Below, piece after piece: positions 9,035-17,527 of a stretch of 64,000 nt of DNA. This DNA comes from Lentisphaerota bacterium (GTDB lineage Bacteria > Verrucomicrobiota > Lentisphaeria > Victivallales > Victivallaceae). A model generated the notes under the pieces. That model had not been told where the DNA came from and did not search any database. It saw only the letters and a list, made by a program, of their open reading frames with translations. Position 1 is the first letter of the stretch. Each line of letters opens with the position of its first letter. The stretch lies in assembly GCA_017134815.1 (NCBI GenBank), contig CP071032.1, positions 2,538,001 through 2,602,000 on the forward strand, written 5' to 3'. The position numbers and the translations under genes are program-made.

Positions 9035-9157
9035 TTAAATATTTTGAGCAGATTGCAATGCGCCATAGAACAAAGTGGCCATGGCATTATCTGATTTGCA
9101 TTTCTTGACCGGAAAAGCAAGTGAATTCCTGGTAGTAGAAACTTTTAAAATAAACAT
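9035..9157 (-). CDS. Small 40-residue protein preceding vgrG
   Basis: The ORF starts at an ATG preceded by AGAAGGAG, one of the best ribosome binding sites in the region, with 5 bases of spacing. It ends 12 bases before the vgrG ATG. The product begins MFILKVSTTRNSLAFPVKKC, is mildly basic and has no recognisable domain, signal or membrane segment. It could be a small VgrG partner or a leader that couples translation into vgrG. A strong start site and tight spacing are the only evidence; no homologue is known to me. Confidence 0.5.
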   Translation of the reverse strand: MFILKVSTTRNSLAFPVKKCKSDNAMATLFYGALQSAQNI

Positions 9158-9194
9158 AGTCACTCCTTCTAAAACTTGTCCCAGAGTATCATAC

Positions 9195-9211
9195 GGTAAT
9201 ACATTATTACC
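9195..9211. promoter_or_regulatory. Candidate operator, inverted repeat
   Basis: GGTAATA and TATTACC are perfect complements around CAT, 38 bases upstream of the 40-residue ORF that leads the vgrG unit. Size and position suit a dimeric repressor or activator. The regulator is unknown. Confidence 0.4.
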
Positions 9212-9330
9212 CGAAAATAATACTCAATAGTAAAGTGAATACTTTATTCCTCACTGCTCCTTGCAAGAACTGTACTTCAGGTACTTTTACTTTTTTAAAA
9301 GTGTGTTCAGAAGAATATATCAACAGTATC

Positions 9331-9348
9331 AAAAAGGTGTACCTTTTT
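9331..9348. promoter_or_regulatory. Second inverted repeat upstream of vgrG
   Basis: AAAAAGGT and ACCTTTTT flank GT, giving an 18-base palindrome with a loop too short for a stable RNA hairpin. It therefore looks more like a DNA-binding site than a terminator. Confidence 0.3.
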
Positions 9349-9706
9349 AAGAGTATTAGCACGTTAATGCAATGGCTGTATATTCTTTGTTTATCATCAT
9401 AAAGTCAAGTAATATATTTTTAAGATACTATTTATAAGTAAATTATAAATTATCAAAAAATATCATTTTAAATACATGCAAACACTGATATGTAGTATAC
9501 CATTAGTCCATTTTTAAGGTTAATTTGTTCTGCCTTATTTATGGGTTATTGTTAGATTTGTGTTAGAAAGCTTAAAAAGTATGAATTTTATAATTAATGC
9601 AGCTTAAGTAGGGAAATATAAGTGCACACTTATGACTTTGCATCATGTCTTTCGTGGTTTTTAGTGATATGTGAGCAGCTGACAGGTTGTGAGCTTAAGA
9701 ATAGAT

Positions 9707-9737
9707 GTGGCACCTCTTTTTTGCACAGGAGGGCCAC
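9707..9737 (-). terminator. Imperfect hairpin after the patatin gene
   Basis: On the minus strand GTGGCCCTC pairs with GAGGTGCCAC, with one bulged T, around a 12-base loop, 40 bases past the patatin stop. No T tract follows, so termination is only possible. Confidence 0.35.
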
Positions 9738-9776
9738 AACTAAGCTTCAAGTTTTTATAAAAAGGGCAACATCGTG

Positions 9777-11198
9777 TTAAATAGATTCATTCAGGTGATT
9801 TTCCAGGTAGTTTACAGTACTGCGGTATCCAATTTCAAGAAGTTCAGCGAAATGTCTCTGGGCAAGGTCAAAATCTGTAGTTTTTATATTTCCTGCATTT
9901 ATTTCCACTGTCCTGAGAGCATAGTCTGTCTGTAATTTTTTATATCCTGACTCTTTATGTATGGTGTTTTTATGGCTGCCTGCAATTCTGGATAATGTAC
10001 TGGGAGCCCAGTCCCGTTTCATTTTTTCCAGCATTCCCGGATGGTACAGCTTGCGTTTTTCAGAGTATAACGCCTGGTAAACTGGGTTTACGCTGTTACT
10101 TCCTTCGCCGAAAGCAAAAACTAAAGTCTGGGATTTGTCCTTGCTTCTGAAAAACTCCGTAGGATGATTATCAACGTATCCTCCGTCAATATATTTATTT
10201 CCATTTATTCTGGTTGTGGACAAAAGCACCGGAATGCCTGCAGAAGCCCGACATGCCAGGGCAATGTCCACTTCAGGCGTAGTTTCCTGGGTAAAAACTT
10301 CCAGTTGTCCGGTAGTTTTATTTAAGGCTGTGATAATAAGACGTTTAAAAATAACTGGCATTACTGTTTGCAGCAGGTTAAGATCACGAAAGGTTACTCC
10401 ATAACAGGGGGATAGTATTTTTCGAAACAGAGATCTGACTTCCCGGTAATTATCCAAATCTGCGGCTATGCCATCTGCAGAAACAATGCCTAAATCTGCG
10501 AAGAAATCGAGGATATTTGCCTTTATTGTCCTGCGCAGCAGTTCCAGCAGAGGCTGTCCTGAACGTGAAATCAACCCTGTTCTTTCTCCAAGAAGTTTTT
10601 TGAAGTTCATATTCGAAGAAATCTCAATGAACCTTTCATAAGAAATACCGGTTGCACATAAGGCTGCGGTGATAGCTCCCGCCGAGGTACCAGCGATTTC
10701 GCTTATATTATCAAAAACTCCTTTCTCTTTGAGGGCCTTGTATACCCCCGGATAAGCGGCTCCTTTGGCACCGCCGCCACTGAAAACGATATTTTCAATT
10801 GACAGCATTTTTTTATTTCCGAGGGTGAATGGACGGTTGAAGTATTCACATCTGGATTTTATTTGAAGCAGTATTCTGTAATATGAGCTGTTAATAAGAT
10901 TAGTTCTGGTGTTTTTTACTCGGTTTGAGCAATGGCTTTTTGCATATTCCTGGCTGAAGCTTGAGTCATCTAAATGGAAAGCATGGTCATAGTAATTGCT
11001 TCTGTTGTGCCGCATCAAACTCAATTCATTGTCCACAATCCTTGTAATCTGTTGCGGATTTGAGCATGAGGCCACAATATTTCTTATGTGTTTTGCCCGT
11101 TTATTATGATGATGGGCAAGAAGTTTACTGACAAGTGGGTTCTTTATGTAATTATTTAAATCTTCGATACACATGTATTTAAATTCATCAAAATTCAT
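9777..11198 (-). CDS. Patatin-like phospholipase, putative effector
   Basis: This predicted lipid acyl hydrolase has all patatin motifs: the oxyanion loop GGGAKG (residues 141-146), the nucleophile elbow GTSAG with Ser172, and the dyad Asp338 in DGGYVDN. These correspond to a Ser-Asp dyad active on phospholipids, as in ExoU and the patatin-type T6SS lipase effectors. The first 130 residues are helical with no recognised domain, and no signal peptide is present. The total is 473 residues. The ATG has only a weak purine-rich site. It starts 60 bases after the clan CD protease candidate, probably in one transcript, and lies upstream of the vgrG unit. Secretion through the VgrG spike is inferred from position. 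No immunity-like gene adjoins it. Confidence 0.85.
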   Translation of the reverse strand: MNFDEFKYMCIEDLNNYIKNPLVSKLLAHHHNKRAKHIRNIVASCSNPQQITRIVDNELSLMRHNRSNYYDHAFHLDDSSFSQEYAKSHCSNRVKNTRTNLINSSYYRILLQIKSRCEYFNRPFTLGNKKMLSIENIVFSGGGAKGAAYPGVYKALKEKGVFDNISEIAGTSAGAITAALCATGISYERFIEISSNMNFKKLLGERTGLISRSGQPLLELLRRTIKANILDFFADLGIVSADGIAADLDNYREVRSLFRKILSPCYGVTFRDLNLLQTVMPVIFKRLIITALNKTTGQLEVFTQETTPEVDIALACRASAGIPVLLSTTRINGNKYIDGGYVDNHPTEFFRSKDKSQTLVFAFGEGSNSVNPVYQALYSEKRKLYHPGMLEKMKRDWAPSTLSRIAGSHKNTIHKESGYKKLQTDYALRTVEINAGNIKTTDFDLAQRHFAELLEIGYRSTVNYLENHLNESI

Positions 11199-11258
11199 TT
11201 ATTTCACTGAGTTAAAGTTTTCAAGTCAAAGAGCTGTTTGCTTAAATGGACAATAGAG

Positions 11259-12248
11259 TTATAAAGCAGCAGGCGCTGCCATTTTCAGGGGAGGTACCGC
11301 ACATTGATCCCAATAGCGTGGATTAATTGACAGGTGCTTTTTAAACAAGCAGTTCAGCCAATGCTTTTTGGCAGAAGTGCCATGACGGTTTATAATTTCC
11401 CAGATTAAAGCCTGAAAGATTACCTTTGCGTTTCCAGGAGTTGCGTTTTGCCGGGCGATAGTGAATTTTTCAGGAAATCTGTGAACATGTTTCATAAAAC
11501 CGTATCGGATGTAAGAATTGTAATCCTTGAAATACCTGGTGTCTGTTGGAATAAACAGGTAGTCCTGATAGCCAGTGTCTTCAACCCATTGCGATTCAGT
11601 ATCCAGCCCGGTACAGGCAATCAGAGGCGAGGAAAAATACTTGCTTATGCGCTCAATAAAAAGATGCCCTGACCCACAGGATTCCAGTTGGAGCACAATT
11701 GGATTTCTTTGCAGCCCTGCCGGAAGCGAGCTGATTATTTTTTTTATCTCATGCGTGATTTTTCTTGCGCCTAACTGCAAGGAGTCGTTTCTTCTTGCAT
11801 CTGATGAAATACAGCCGCACAGCTGATTGCCATGCCCGTGTATTGAAATTACGATAAGTTCATGTTCCCAGGTTATGGTTAAAGGAGCCAGGAAGTGTTT
11901 CAAGTTGACATCTTCGTCAAGGAAATCATATCTGCATTCTCCACGCTTTGAAAACAGCGCAATCAGCCTGACATCTTTATATTTTGATTTTATATCTGAT
12001 CCGCAGGCCAGAGAGCTTTCATTCTGAATGATTTCGGGCTGCTTCATTTCAGGTGCGCCGCGCTTCCTGAATCCTCCATACTGTTGTGGCCCTGTTTCTT
12101 TAATTTTGTCTAAAAATGTTTCAGCCTGAATATCCGGATGGTGCCATGCTCCGTAGGATTTAAGATTTGAAAAATAAGGTGAAGTATATGGTGAGGGGCT
12201 GTAATGTATTCCCGGGTCTGAAGCAAAATACCATCTTATTCTGATCAT
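11259..12248 (-). CDS. Putative clan CD (caspase-like) cysteine protease
   Basis: The central part of this 329-residue protein has the pattern of the caspase/gingipain fold: the hydrophobic strand LIVISIHGHGNQLCG placing His137-Gly138 after it, then the strand PIVLQLESCGSGH with Cys191 in a position like DSCHSG or QACRG. The spacing of about 54 residues fits His/Cys dyads of clan CD. The Pro/Tyr-rich N-terminus, about 80 residues, looks disordered. No signal peptide is present. The ATG follows AGGAAGGAAA. Its neighbours are the patatin gene downstream and an unrecognised gene upstream. It could be a toxin or a processing protease for the island. The fold call rests on two motifs and needs a profile search. 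Confidence 0.5.
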   Translation of the reverse strand: MIRIRWYFASDPGIHYSPSPYTSPYFSNLKSYGAWHHPDIQAETFLDKIKETGPQQYGGFRKRGAPEMKQPEIIQNESSLACGSDIKSKYKDVRLIALFSKRGECRYDFLDEDVNLKHFLAPLTITWEHELIVISIHGHGNQLCGCISSDARRNDSLQLGARKITHEIKKIISSLPAGLQRNPIVLQLESCGSGHLFIERISKYFSSPLIACTGLDTESQWVEDTGYQDYLFIPTDTRYFKDYNSYIRYGFMKHVHRFPEKFTIARQNATPGNAKVIFQALIWEIINRHGTSAKKHWLNCLFKKHLSINPRYWDQCAVPPLKMAAPAAL

Positions 12249-12287
12249 TTATCATTTCCTTCCTGCGATTTTTCAGTGTATGGTGTG

Positions 12288-12320
12288 GCTGTCCTGCCGC
12301 GGCAAGCGCGGCAGGACAGC
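12288..12320. repeat. GC-rich 13-bp hairpin between two island genes
   Basis: GCTGTCCTGCCGC and its exact complement flank a 7-base loop. The T-rich sequence lies on the plus-strand 3' side (ACTTTATTTTT), which is the wrong side for the minus-strand genes. It may be a misplaced terminator or an mRNA-stabilising element, and it is much richer in GC than its surroundings. Confidence 0.5.
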
Positions 12321-12382
12321 ACTTTATTTTTAACAAGTTATTTGATTTTTATGCACTAATACCGAGTATTTGGATACTTTCT

Positions 12383-13768
12383 TCAGGCAAATTGAGTTCG
12401 GGGAGAATACCACTTGCGTTGATGCATTTTATCGTAAGTTGTTTGCCAGGTTTCTAATATTGCATTTATAGATACTTTCAATTCCGAGTTTCCGATCGCG
12501 CGTATCGGGGCTGGTTTAGTTCTGGTTTTTTTGAATTCCACCTTCATTTTAAGCAGGGAAGTATTAATTTCGTCAGCAGTTCTGGCATTGTCTATTTCTT
12601 CAATACACTTGGTTATTAATGTATGCCTTGCTGTATTTTTCTTAATTTTCACTCCCTGTACAAGTTTATCAGCCAGTATGTCTGCTTCTTTTTTCAAAGC
12701 GCCTGAAATGACATTGACGCTGGTTAGAAGTTCATCAACAAGCTCTTTGAAGCTAGAGTCAAACGCTTCCATTGGAGGAAAGGAGTTTACATGCTGGCAA
12801 ATATACTTGAAGCCATCCTGAATAGTGAATGCAGGCGTGTTGCGTCTGGGCTCGAATTCGGCGGCAAGCAGGTTTTTCTTATTACACTTGAGCAAGTGAT
12901 ACAGGGTGCTGGTTCTCATAAAATTTAGCGTCTTAATACCGTGAGTCCATTTTCTCATCAGTCGGTTCCACACCTCGCGGGCTTCAAACGGTTTCAGACC
13001 TGACCAGAAATCAGTAGGGCAGGTATTGCACAATTTGCCGTTTCTAACTATGAACCAGACATATTTGCCAAGCCTCCTTTCCGGTTTTTGAATAGCTTTG
13101 TCATGGCTCAATCCCCGGTTTAAATATTGATTGTAGTAAATGAATGCCAAATTGCAGAGCTGCATGGCGATTTTTGCATTCACGTTAATTCCGTCATTAA
13201 AAAATTCTTCCAGGATCTTCAGTTTGGGAATATGCGGTTTAGCACCGTACACTCCGGTAATAATGCTGGCTCCGGTAACCATGACGGAGCATTGCTGCAC
13301 AGTGGCAAGTTTCATTTTCCTGACCATGGAAAAACTTTTGCATAGGGGTCTGAGCCTGCGGGCAAAAAAACCTATGTCGCGGAATGAAATTGCCGGGTGG
13401 AAAACGTTTTCTCCAGCAGGAAGGGTTTGAATAATATCAAACAGAATGGTGGTTAAGCCTGAAGTCAGTTTCTGTATTTTCTTTTCTGTTTCGAGAAGCT
13501 TAACACTGTCTTTCAATTCACTGACGGATCGTCCGCCTCTCAAGGCTGATATTCGAGTGGACTGTTCTTCAAATGCTGAAACACTTGATTCAAAAGCAAA
13601 TCTGTCGTTTCCCAGCCGGGTGTGGAAGAATTTTGCCGTATCTTGCAGTTTTTTTATCTGCAAAAGGTTACTGATACTTTCGAATGCACCCAGGTATTCA
13701 TTTTTAGTATCATTTACTTTCCATTTTAAATTAAACAGCGAATCCTCATAATTAATGTACTCTATCAT
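12383..13768 (-). CDS. Unrecognised 461-residue protein of the VgrG island
   Basis: I do not recognise this protein. I place the start at the ATG at 13768 because AAGGGGAG lies 10 bases before it; a TTG 22 codons upstream has no such site. The product is basic, with heptad-like Lys/Glu segments near residues 45-105 and 340-420. A moderately hydrophobic part (CSVMVTGASIITGVYGAK) lies near residue 165, and CNTCPTDFW suggests a small Cys pair. No catalytic pattern or signal peptide is visible. It is the first gene of the minus-strand set, 134 bases before the clan CD candidate. It could be another effector, an adaptor or an immunity protein. Confidence 0.75.
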   Translation of the reverse strand: MIEYINYEDSLFNLKWKVNDTKNEYLGAFESISNLLQIKKLQDTAKFFHTRLGNDRFAFESSVSAFEEQSTRISALRGGRSVSELKDSVKLLETEKKIQKLTSGLTTILFDIIQTLPAGENVFHPAISFRDIGFFARRLRPLCKSFSMVRKMKLATVQQCSVMVTGASIITGVYGAKPHIPKLKILEEFFNDGINVNAKIAMQLCNLAFIYYNQYLNRGLSHDKAIQKPERRLGKYVWFIVRNGKLCNTCPTDFWSGLKPFEAREVWNRLMRKWTHGIKTLNFMRTSTLYHLLKCNKKNLLAAEFEPRRNTPAFTIQDGFKYICQHVNSFPPMEAFDSSFKELVDELLTSVNVISGALKKEADILADKLVQGVKIKKNTARHTLITKCIEEIDNARTADEINTSLLKMKVEFKKTRTKPAPIRAIGNSELKVSINAILETWQTTYDKMHQRKWYSPRTQFA

Positions 13769-14718
13769 AGTATATGGGCTCCCCTTAAAAGCTTTAATAT
13801 GATATCGTTTAAATTTCAGCCAGCCCTGTTGCAAAAAGCATAAAACATCCCGATAAAGTGAGATAATGACAGCTTAGCGGCAGCATTGTCCGGCTTCTTT
13901 CAACTACCTGATTTATTCCTTTTTTTCCTGATTGCAATCCGTCGCGAAATTTAGGGCTTCCTAACTGCGTAAAGTTTATTAAAAGAGAAAGAGGAGTGCA
14001 TTCCTCTTTTTGGACATATATGGCCTGGTCCTGTTGCGATAATCCATCATGGCAATATTAAGCCATGAAGGTTTGCTCGAGCTGATAGTTTGATTATAAT
14101 CTGGCTCTTGAAGGCGATTTTGCTTATATGTTCTCTAAGTGCAAACGTGCCGTATTCAGTTGTACAACATCTTATCCTGTACATGATATCACCTTAAAAT
14201 AATATAATTATACTGTCAAAAAGACTGACAATTATTTATTATTGTTCCTGATAGCTGATAACGCTGCTGTAAATATTGATAATTTGGGAAGGGTAATTAC
14301 CATGGTGATATTAAATCAGGTGGAAATGGTCATAATGTTTTAGTAGATTCAGTTAGCATACTTTGAGGTTAAATTATTGATGTTGACATATTGTAATATA
14401 TTTATTGATGGTAAATTATATTACAGCAATATATTTTATTTTTAAAGAATTATCATGAAAAATTACATAATGATTAGTATATAAGGTTTGTAAATTTCGC
14501 AGTTACGGGAGTACAGTTGCCCTGTTATGAAGCCATTATTGTATTTTTGATAAATTTGTAAAATTGAGAAAATTCAGAACCGCAGCATATCAGACGACTG
14601 CCATATATGGAAAGGCGTAAGCTGTCCAAGGCTTCGCCAGCAATGACTGTTCTTTGCCATTACTCTGCTATACAATGATCGGGCCCGGCATGCTGAGCAT
14701 TGCGCTTTATCATTAACT
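13769..14718. other. 950-base gene-free boundary of the VgrG island
   Basis: No convincing gene on either strand. A hairpin at 13988-14009 (AAAGAGGA, 6-base loop, TCCTCTTT followed by T residues) is terminator-like on both strands but follows no visible gene. The rest is strongly AT-rich. It may contain the island promoter or remains of a lost gene. Confidence 0.6.
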
Positions 14719-15114
14719 TCAGCCTTCAGGGTAAAGGAATGATCCTTCTTTGCTATTGGGTAAGTTCCACACTTCTTCTTCTGTCAAGTCGGTCTGGATC
14801 AGCTCAATCGGGGCTCCGTCATCTTCAATTATTGCAACGCAGAAGCCTTCGAACGGGAAGTAAGGTCCGAATATTACTTTCTGGTTTTCAAGCGCTTTTT
14901 CCATATCATCTACTTTAAACGCGACATGGGGAAGCTTCTTTACAAGTTCAGGCAATGTGGAGTCTTTCTCAAAACGGTGCCACTCAACATGAAACTGGCT
15001 TTTCGGATTTGAATATGAGTACATCTTGAAAACCGGGCTGTATCTTTCTCCCTCTCTTTTTTCTTCTGTAGGAATTCCTATATGGTGATATTCAAAGTTT
15101 ACTTTCTGATTCAT
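14719..15114 (-). CDS. VOC (glyoxalase/bleomycin-resistance) superfamily protein
   Basis: The 131-residue product has one VOC unit: the FEYHHIGIP start with a metal-type His, the middle PHVAFKVDDMEKAL, and the end GFCVAIIEDDGAPIELIQT, where the last Glu is the usual second ligand. Such proteins bind a metal and a small substrate or confer resistance by binding a drug. The length fits a single two-module subunit acting as a dimer. It is a single gene, divergent from the M42 peptidase, with no operon partner. The substrate cannot be told. Confidence 0.8.
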   Translation of the reverse strand: MNQKVNFEYHHIGIPTEEKREGERYSPVFKMYSYSNPKSQFHVEWHRFEKDSTLPELVKKLPHVAFKVDDMEKALENQKVIFGPYFPFEGFCVAIIEDDGAPIELIQTDLTEEEVWNLPNSKEGSFLYPEG

Positions 15115-15318
15115 ATTACGGCCTTTCTCGTGTCAAAATCTAAACAATAATGGAACTGCCTGCAATATATATTCATTAAGTTTTTTTACCAGAAAAAAAC
15201 GGCATTTAAATTGTATACAATTTTTCTCAAGATATTAATTTTCAGTTCTTTATTTTTTTGATCAAACAATATATATTATACTTTGCAATCAACTAATTTC
15301 ATATTTTAAGGATCAATA

Positions 15319-16374
15319 ATGAATCATTCAGCAAAAGATTTTATCAAGATTCTAAGCGATTTACTGGAAATCCCGGCACCTGCAGGCTATGAACAGGCTA
15401 TCTGTCAAAAAATTGCCGACTTCGTCAGAAATGCAGGATTCAATTCAGAAATAGATCCAGCCGGAAACCTGCTTGTTCGAATTAACGGTAGAAATCCTGA
15501 TGGTCCGGTCACTGTTTTAGCCGCCCACATGGATGAAATCGGTATGGTAGTTACTGATATTGAATCTGATGGCAATTTAAAAGTCATCAATTCAGGAGGG
15601 TTAGTTACCTCCAAGATAGGAGAACGTCCGCTCGAAATCATATCCGACAAAGGCACTAATGTTACGGGTATTTTCTCAATGGGATCCGCCCACCACAAAG
15701 CAGCATGTGAAGGGGAGTGGCATCCCGGTTGGAATGAGGTAAGAATAATAACCGGTTTATCCCCCGCACAACTGGAAGCCAGGGGCATTCGTGTCGGGTC
15801 TCCGGCAGTTCCTGTGAAGGCTGATCGCGGCCCTTATCTTTTTGGCGATGATGCTGACCCGATGCTGGCTGCCTGGACTTTTGATGACAGAGCCGGGGTT
15901 GCAATTATGATACAAGCACTTAAGCAGCTTAAAGATAGTGATTTTCAGCCTGAAAATCCCTTAATAATTGCTTTTACTGTGCATGAGGAGGGAGGGTGTC
16001 ATGGAGCTAAAGCTTTGGCTGACAGAGAGCATCCCTGGCGGTTTATTGCTGTAGATGGCTGTCCGGTTTTGCAGCCTTCGCAAACGCTCGACGGGCGCCC
16101 CGGCTGCTGGAGCAAGGATAAGTTTACGAATTATGACCGGGAGTTGCTGGAGCTGTTTGCTGATGCAGCCAGAGCGGTAAATACCGGTCTGCAGTATATG
16201 GTTTATCCCAGCGCAGGCTCTGATGCCAGCGCCGTTTATAACGCCGGCAATGCGGACCGGGCAGGTTTTATCGGCCATGTCAGGATTAACAGTCACGGTT
16301 TTGAAACCGCCAGGCTCAGTGTTTTTTCAAATGCGTTGAAGGTTATACTTGAATTCATCAACAAGAATTGCTGA
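15319..16374 (+). CDS. M42 family metallo-aminopeptidase
   Basis: A 351-residue di-metal aminopeptidase of the glutamyl aminopeptidase/FrvX/TET type. Visible ligands and motifs are AAHMDEIGMV (His70, Asp72 nearby), WTFDDRAGV (bridging Asp190), HEEGGCHGAK (catalytic Glu223 with Glu224), VDGCP (Asp246) and the late GSDASAVYNAG. These enzymes trim peptides in the cytosol and often form dodecameric tetrahedra. The ATG follows AAGGATC. A hairpin terminator follows at 16443, so the gene appears monocistronic. The peptide specificity is not determined. Confidence 0.92.
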   Translation: MNHSAKDFIKILSDLLEIPAPAGYEQAICQKIADFVRNAGFNSEIDPAGNLLVRINGRNPDGPVTVLAAHMDEIGMVVTDIESDGNLKVINSGGLVTSKIGERPLEIISDKGTNVTGIFSMGSAHHKAACEGEWHPGWNEVRIITGLSPAQLEARGIRVGSPAVPVKADRGPYLFGDDADPMLAAWTFDDRAGVAIMIQALKQLKDSDFQPENPLIIAFTVHEEGGCHGAKALADREHPWRFIAVDGCPVLQPSQTLDGRPGCWSKDKFTNYDRELLELFADAARAVNTGLQYMVYPSAGSDASAVYNAGNADRAGFIGHVRINSHGFETARLSVFSNALKVILEFINKNC

Positions 16375-16442
16375 GTCAGCATCATAAGTTTATTTCGCTA
16401 CCGGCTACAAGCATCTTTGGCTGAGCTGCAATATACAAAAAG

Positions 16443-16472
16443 AGGGCACTTTGCCAGATGGTAAAGTGCCCT
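16443..16472 (+). terminator. Terminator after the M42 gene
   Basis: AGGGCACTTT and AAAGTGCCCT form a perfect 10-bp stem around a 10-base loop, followed by GTATTTAT. It lies 70 bases past the M42 stop. On the opposite strand it could also end the isomerase transcript coming from the right. Confidence 0.7.
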
Positions 16473-16581
16473 GTATTTATACGTAGATGATAAAACTTCC
16501 TGCAGCTATTGCAAAGGAAGGTGGGGCCTTTTCCAAACAGGAAAATTATTTGCTACGTAACAATACGCTTACTTCAATAGC

Positions 16582-17457
16582 CTAAACCAGCTTTTCCACC
16601 ACTTTGCGAACTGATTTTATATATTCAGTAGACCGGGGTACCCCTTCGCTCTCAGGAGTAAAGGCTCCAGCCTCGTATTCCAGAGAGAAAAAACCGTCAT
16701 AACCATTAGCTTCAAAGCCGGCAGCCAGCTGACGCAATGGTATAATTCCTTCGCCCGCCACAGCAGCCCGGATTCGAGTTTCTGCTTCTGGATCAGTATT
16801 CAGCGCAAAGTCTTTATAGTGAATATGCACAACGTCATCTTTTAGCTGGTCGAAAGCGCGCAGCGGATCTTCAAGTTCATCCATATTGTTGGACAGGAAA
16901 TTAGCGCAGTCAAACATGACTTTTAAATACGGCGATGAAAAATGCTTTACAATACTTTTAATTTCCCAGGAGAGTCCAGGCATACAAAAATGATTCTCGA
17001 GGGCGATAACGACACCGCATTTTTCCGCTTCCGGCAGACACAGTTCAATTCCCTGCAGCACTCTGCTCATGGCGTCAGGATATGATAATTCCCCATTAGG
17101 CAGGTGAGCTTTAACCCCGCCAAAAATCCTGACCAGTGGTGCACCAATGCTTGCAGCTTTATTCAAGCCTGCCTTTACGTTGGCAACCTGCTGATTAAAT
17201 TCAGCATCAGATTTTTTGGTAAAGTTATTACCGCAGGCATAAGCCGCGATCTGCAAGCCGTTGTCCGCCGCTGTTTGGGGAATTTCCGAAAGTTCGGATT
17301 TTGCATCCCTCCACTGCCAAGGATAATTTACAGAATCCATGACATCAACGCCGTCCATACCCAGCTTGGCACAGTATTCAATATATTTTCGTATGGTAAA
17401 CTCTTTCTGTTCCTTAAACGTTTTTGCCATACTTATCGGAGTGCATGATATTTTCAT
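16582..17457 (-). CDS. Sugar phosphate isomerase/epimerase-like TIM barrel (copy 2)
   Basis: This 291-residue protein belongs to the xylose isomerase-like TIM barrel superfamily (AP endonuclease 2 type). Metal ligands are seen in order: Glu in IALENHFC, Asp in VMFDCANFL, His in VHIHYKDF and Glu in FFSLEYEAGAF. By eye it is about two-thirds identical to the next gene on the right, so the pair is a tandem duplication. The gap between the two genes is 70 bases and both run on the minus strand. Likely role: isomerisation or epimerisation of a sugar in a carbohydrate catabolic set. The substrate is unknown. Confidence 0.85.
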   Translation of the reverse strand: MKISCTPISMAKTFKEQKEFTIRKYIEYCAKLGMDGVDVMDSVNYPWQWRDAKSELSEIPQTAADNGLQIAAYACGNNFTKKSDAEFNQQVANVKAGLNKAASIGAPLVRIFGGVKAHLPNGELSYPDAMSRVLQGIELCLPEAEKCGVVIALENHFCMPGLSWEIKSIVKHFSSPYLKVMFDCANFLSNNMDELEDPLRAFDQLKDDVVHIHYKDFALNTDPEAETRIRAAVAGEGIIPLRQLAAGFEANGYDGFFSLEYEAGAFTPESEGVPRSTEYIKSVRKVVEKLV

Positions 17458-17527
17458 TGATAACCTCAGTTGTTTTCAGTTACTTTAAATACAAATATTT
17501 CGCTAATTAATATTTAAGCAGAAGAAT

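Larger units (their letters stand above)
9158..9776. other. AT-rich control region upstream of vgrG
   Basis: This 619-base stretch separates the patatin gene from the vgrG transcript. It holds two inverted repeats (9195-9211 and 9331-9348), a hairpin near the patatin stop (9707-9737) and long A/T runs. I see no gene. It is the probable promoter region of the vgrG unit, but no clear -35/-10 pair can be chosen. Confidence 0.6.

Noticed and set aside
13988..14009. Terminator-like hairpin in the gene-free boundary
   Set aside because: No gene on either strand ends there, so it is not listed as a terminator; it may be a relic.
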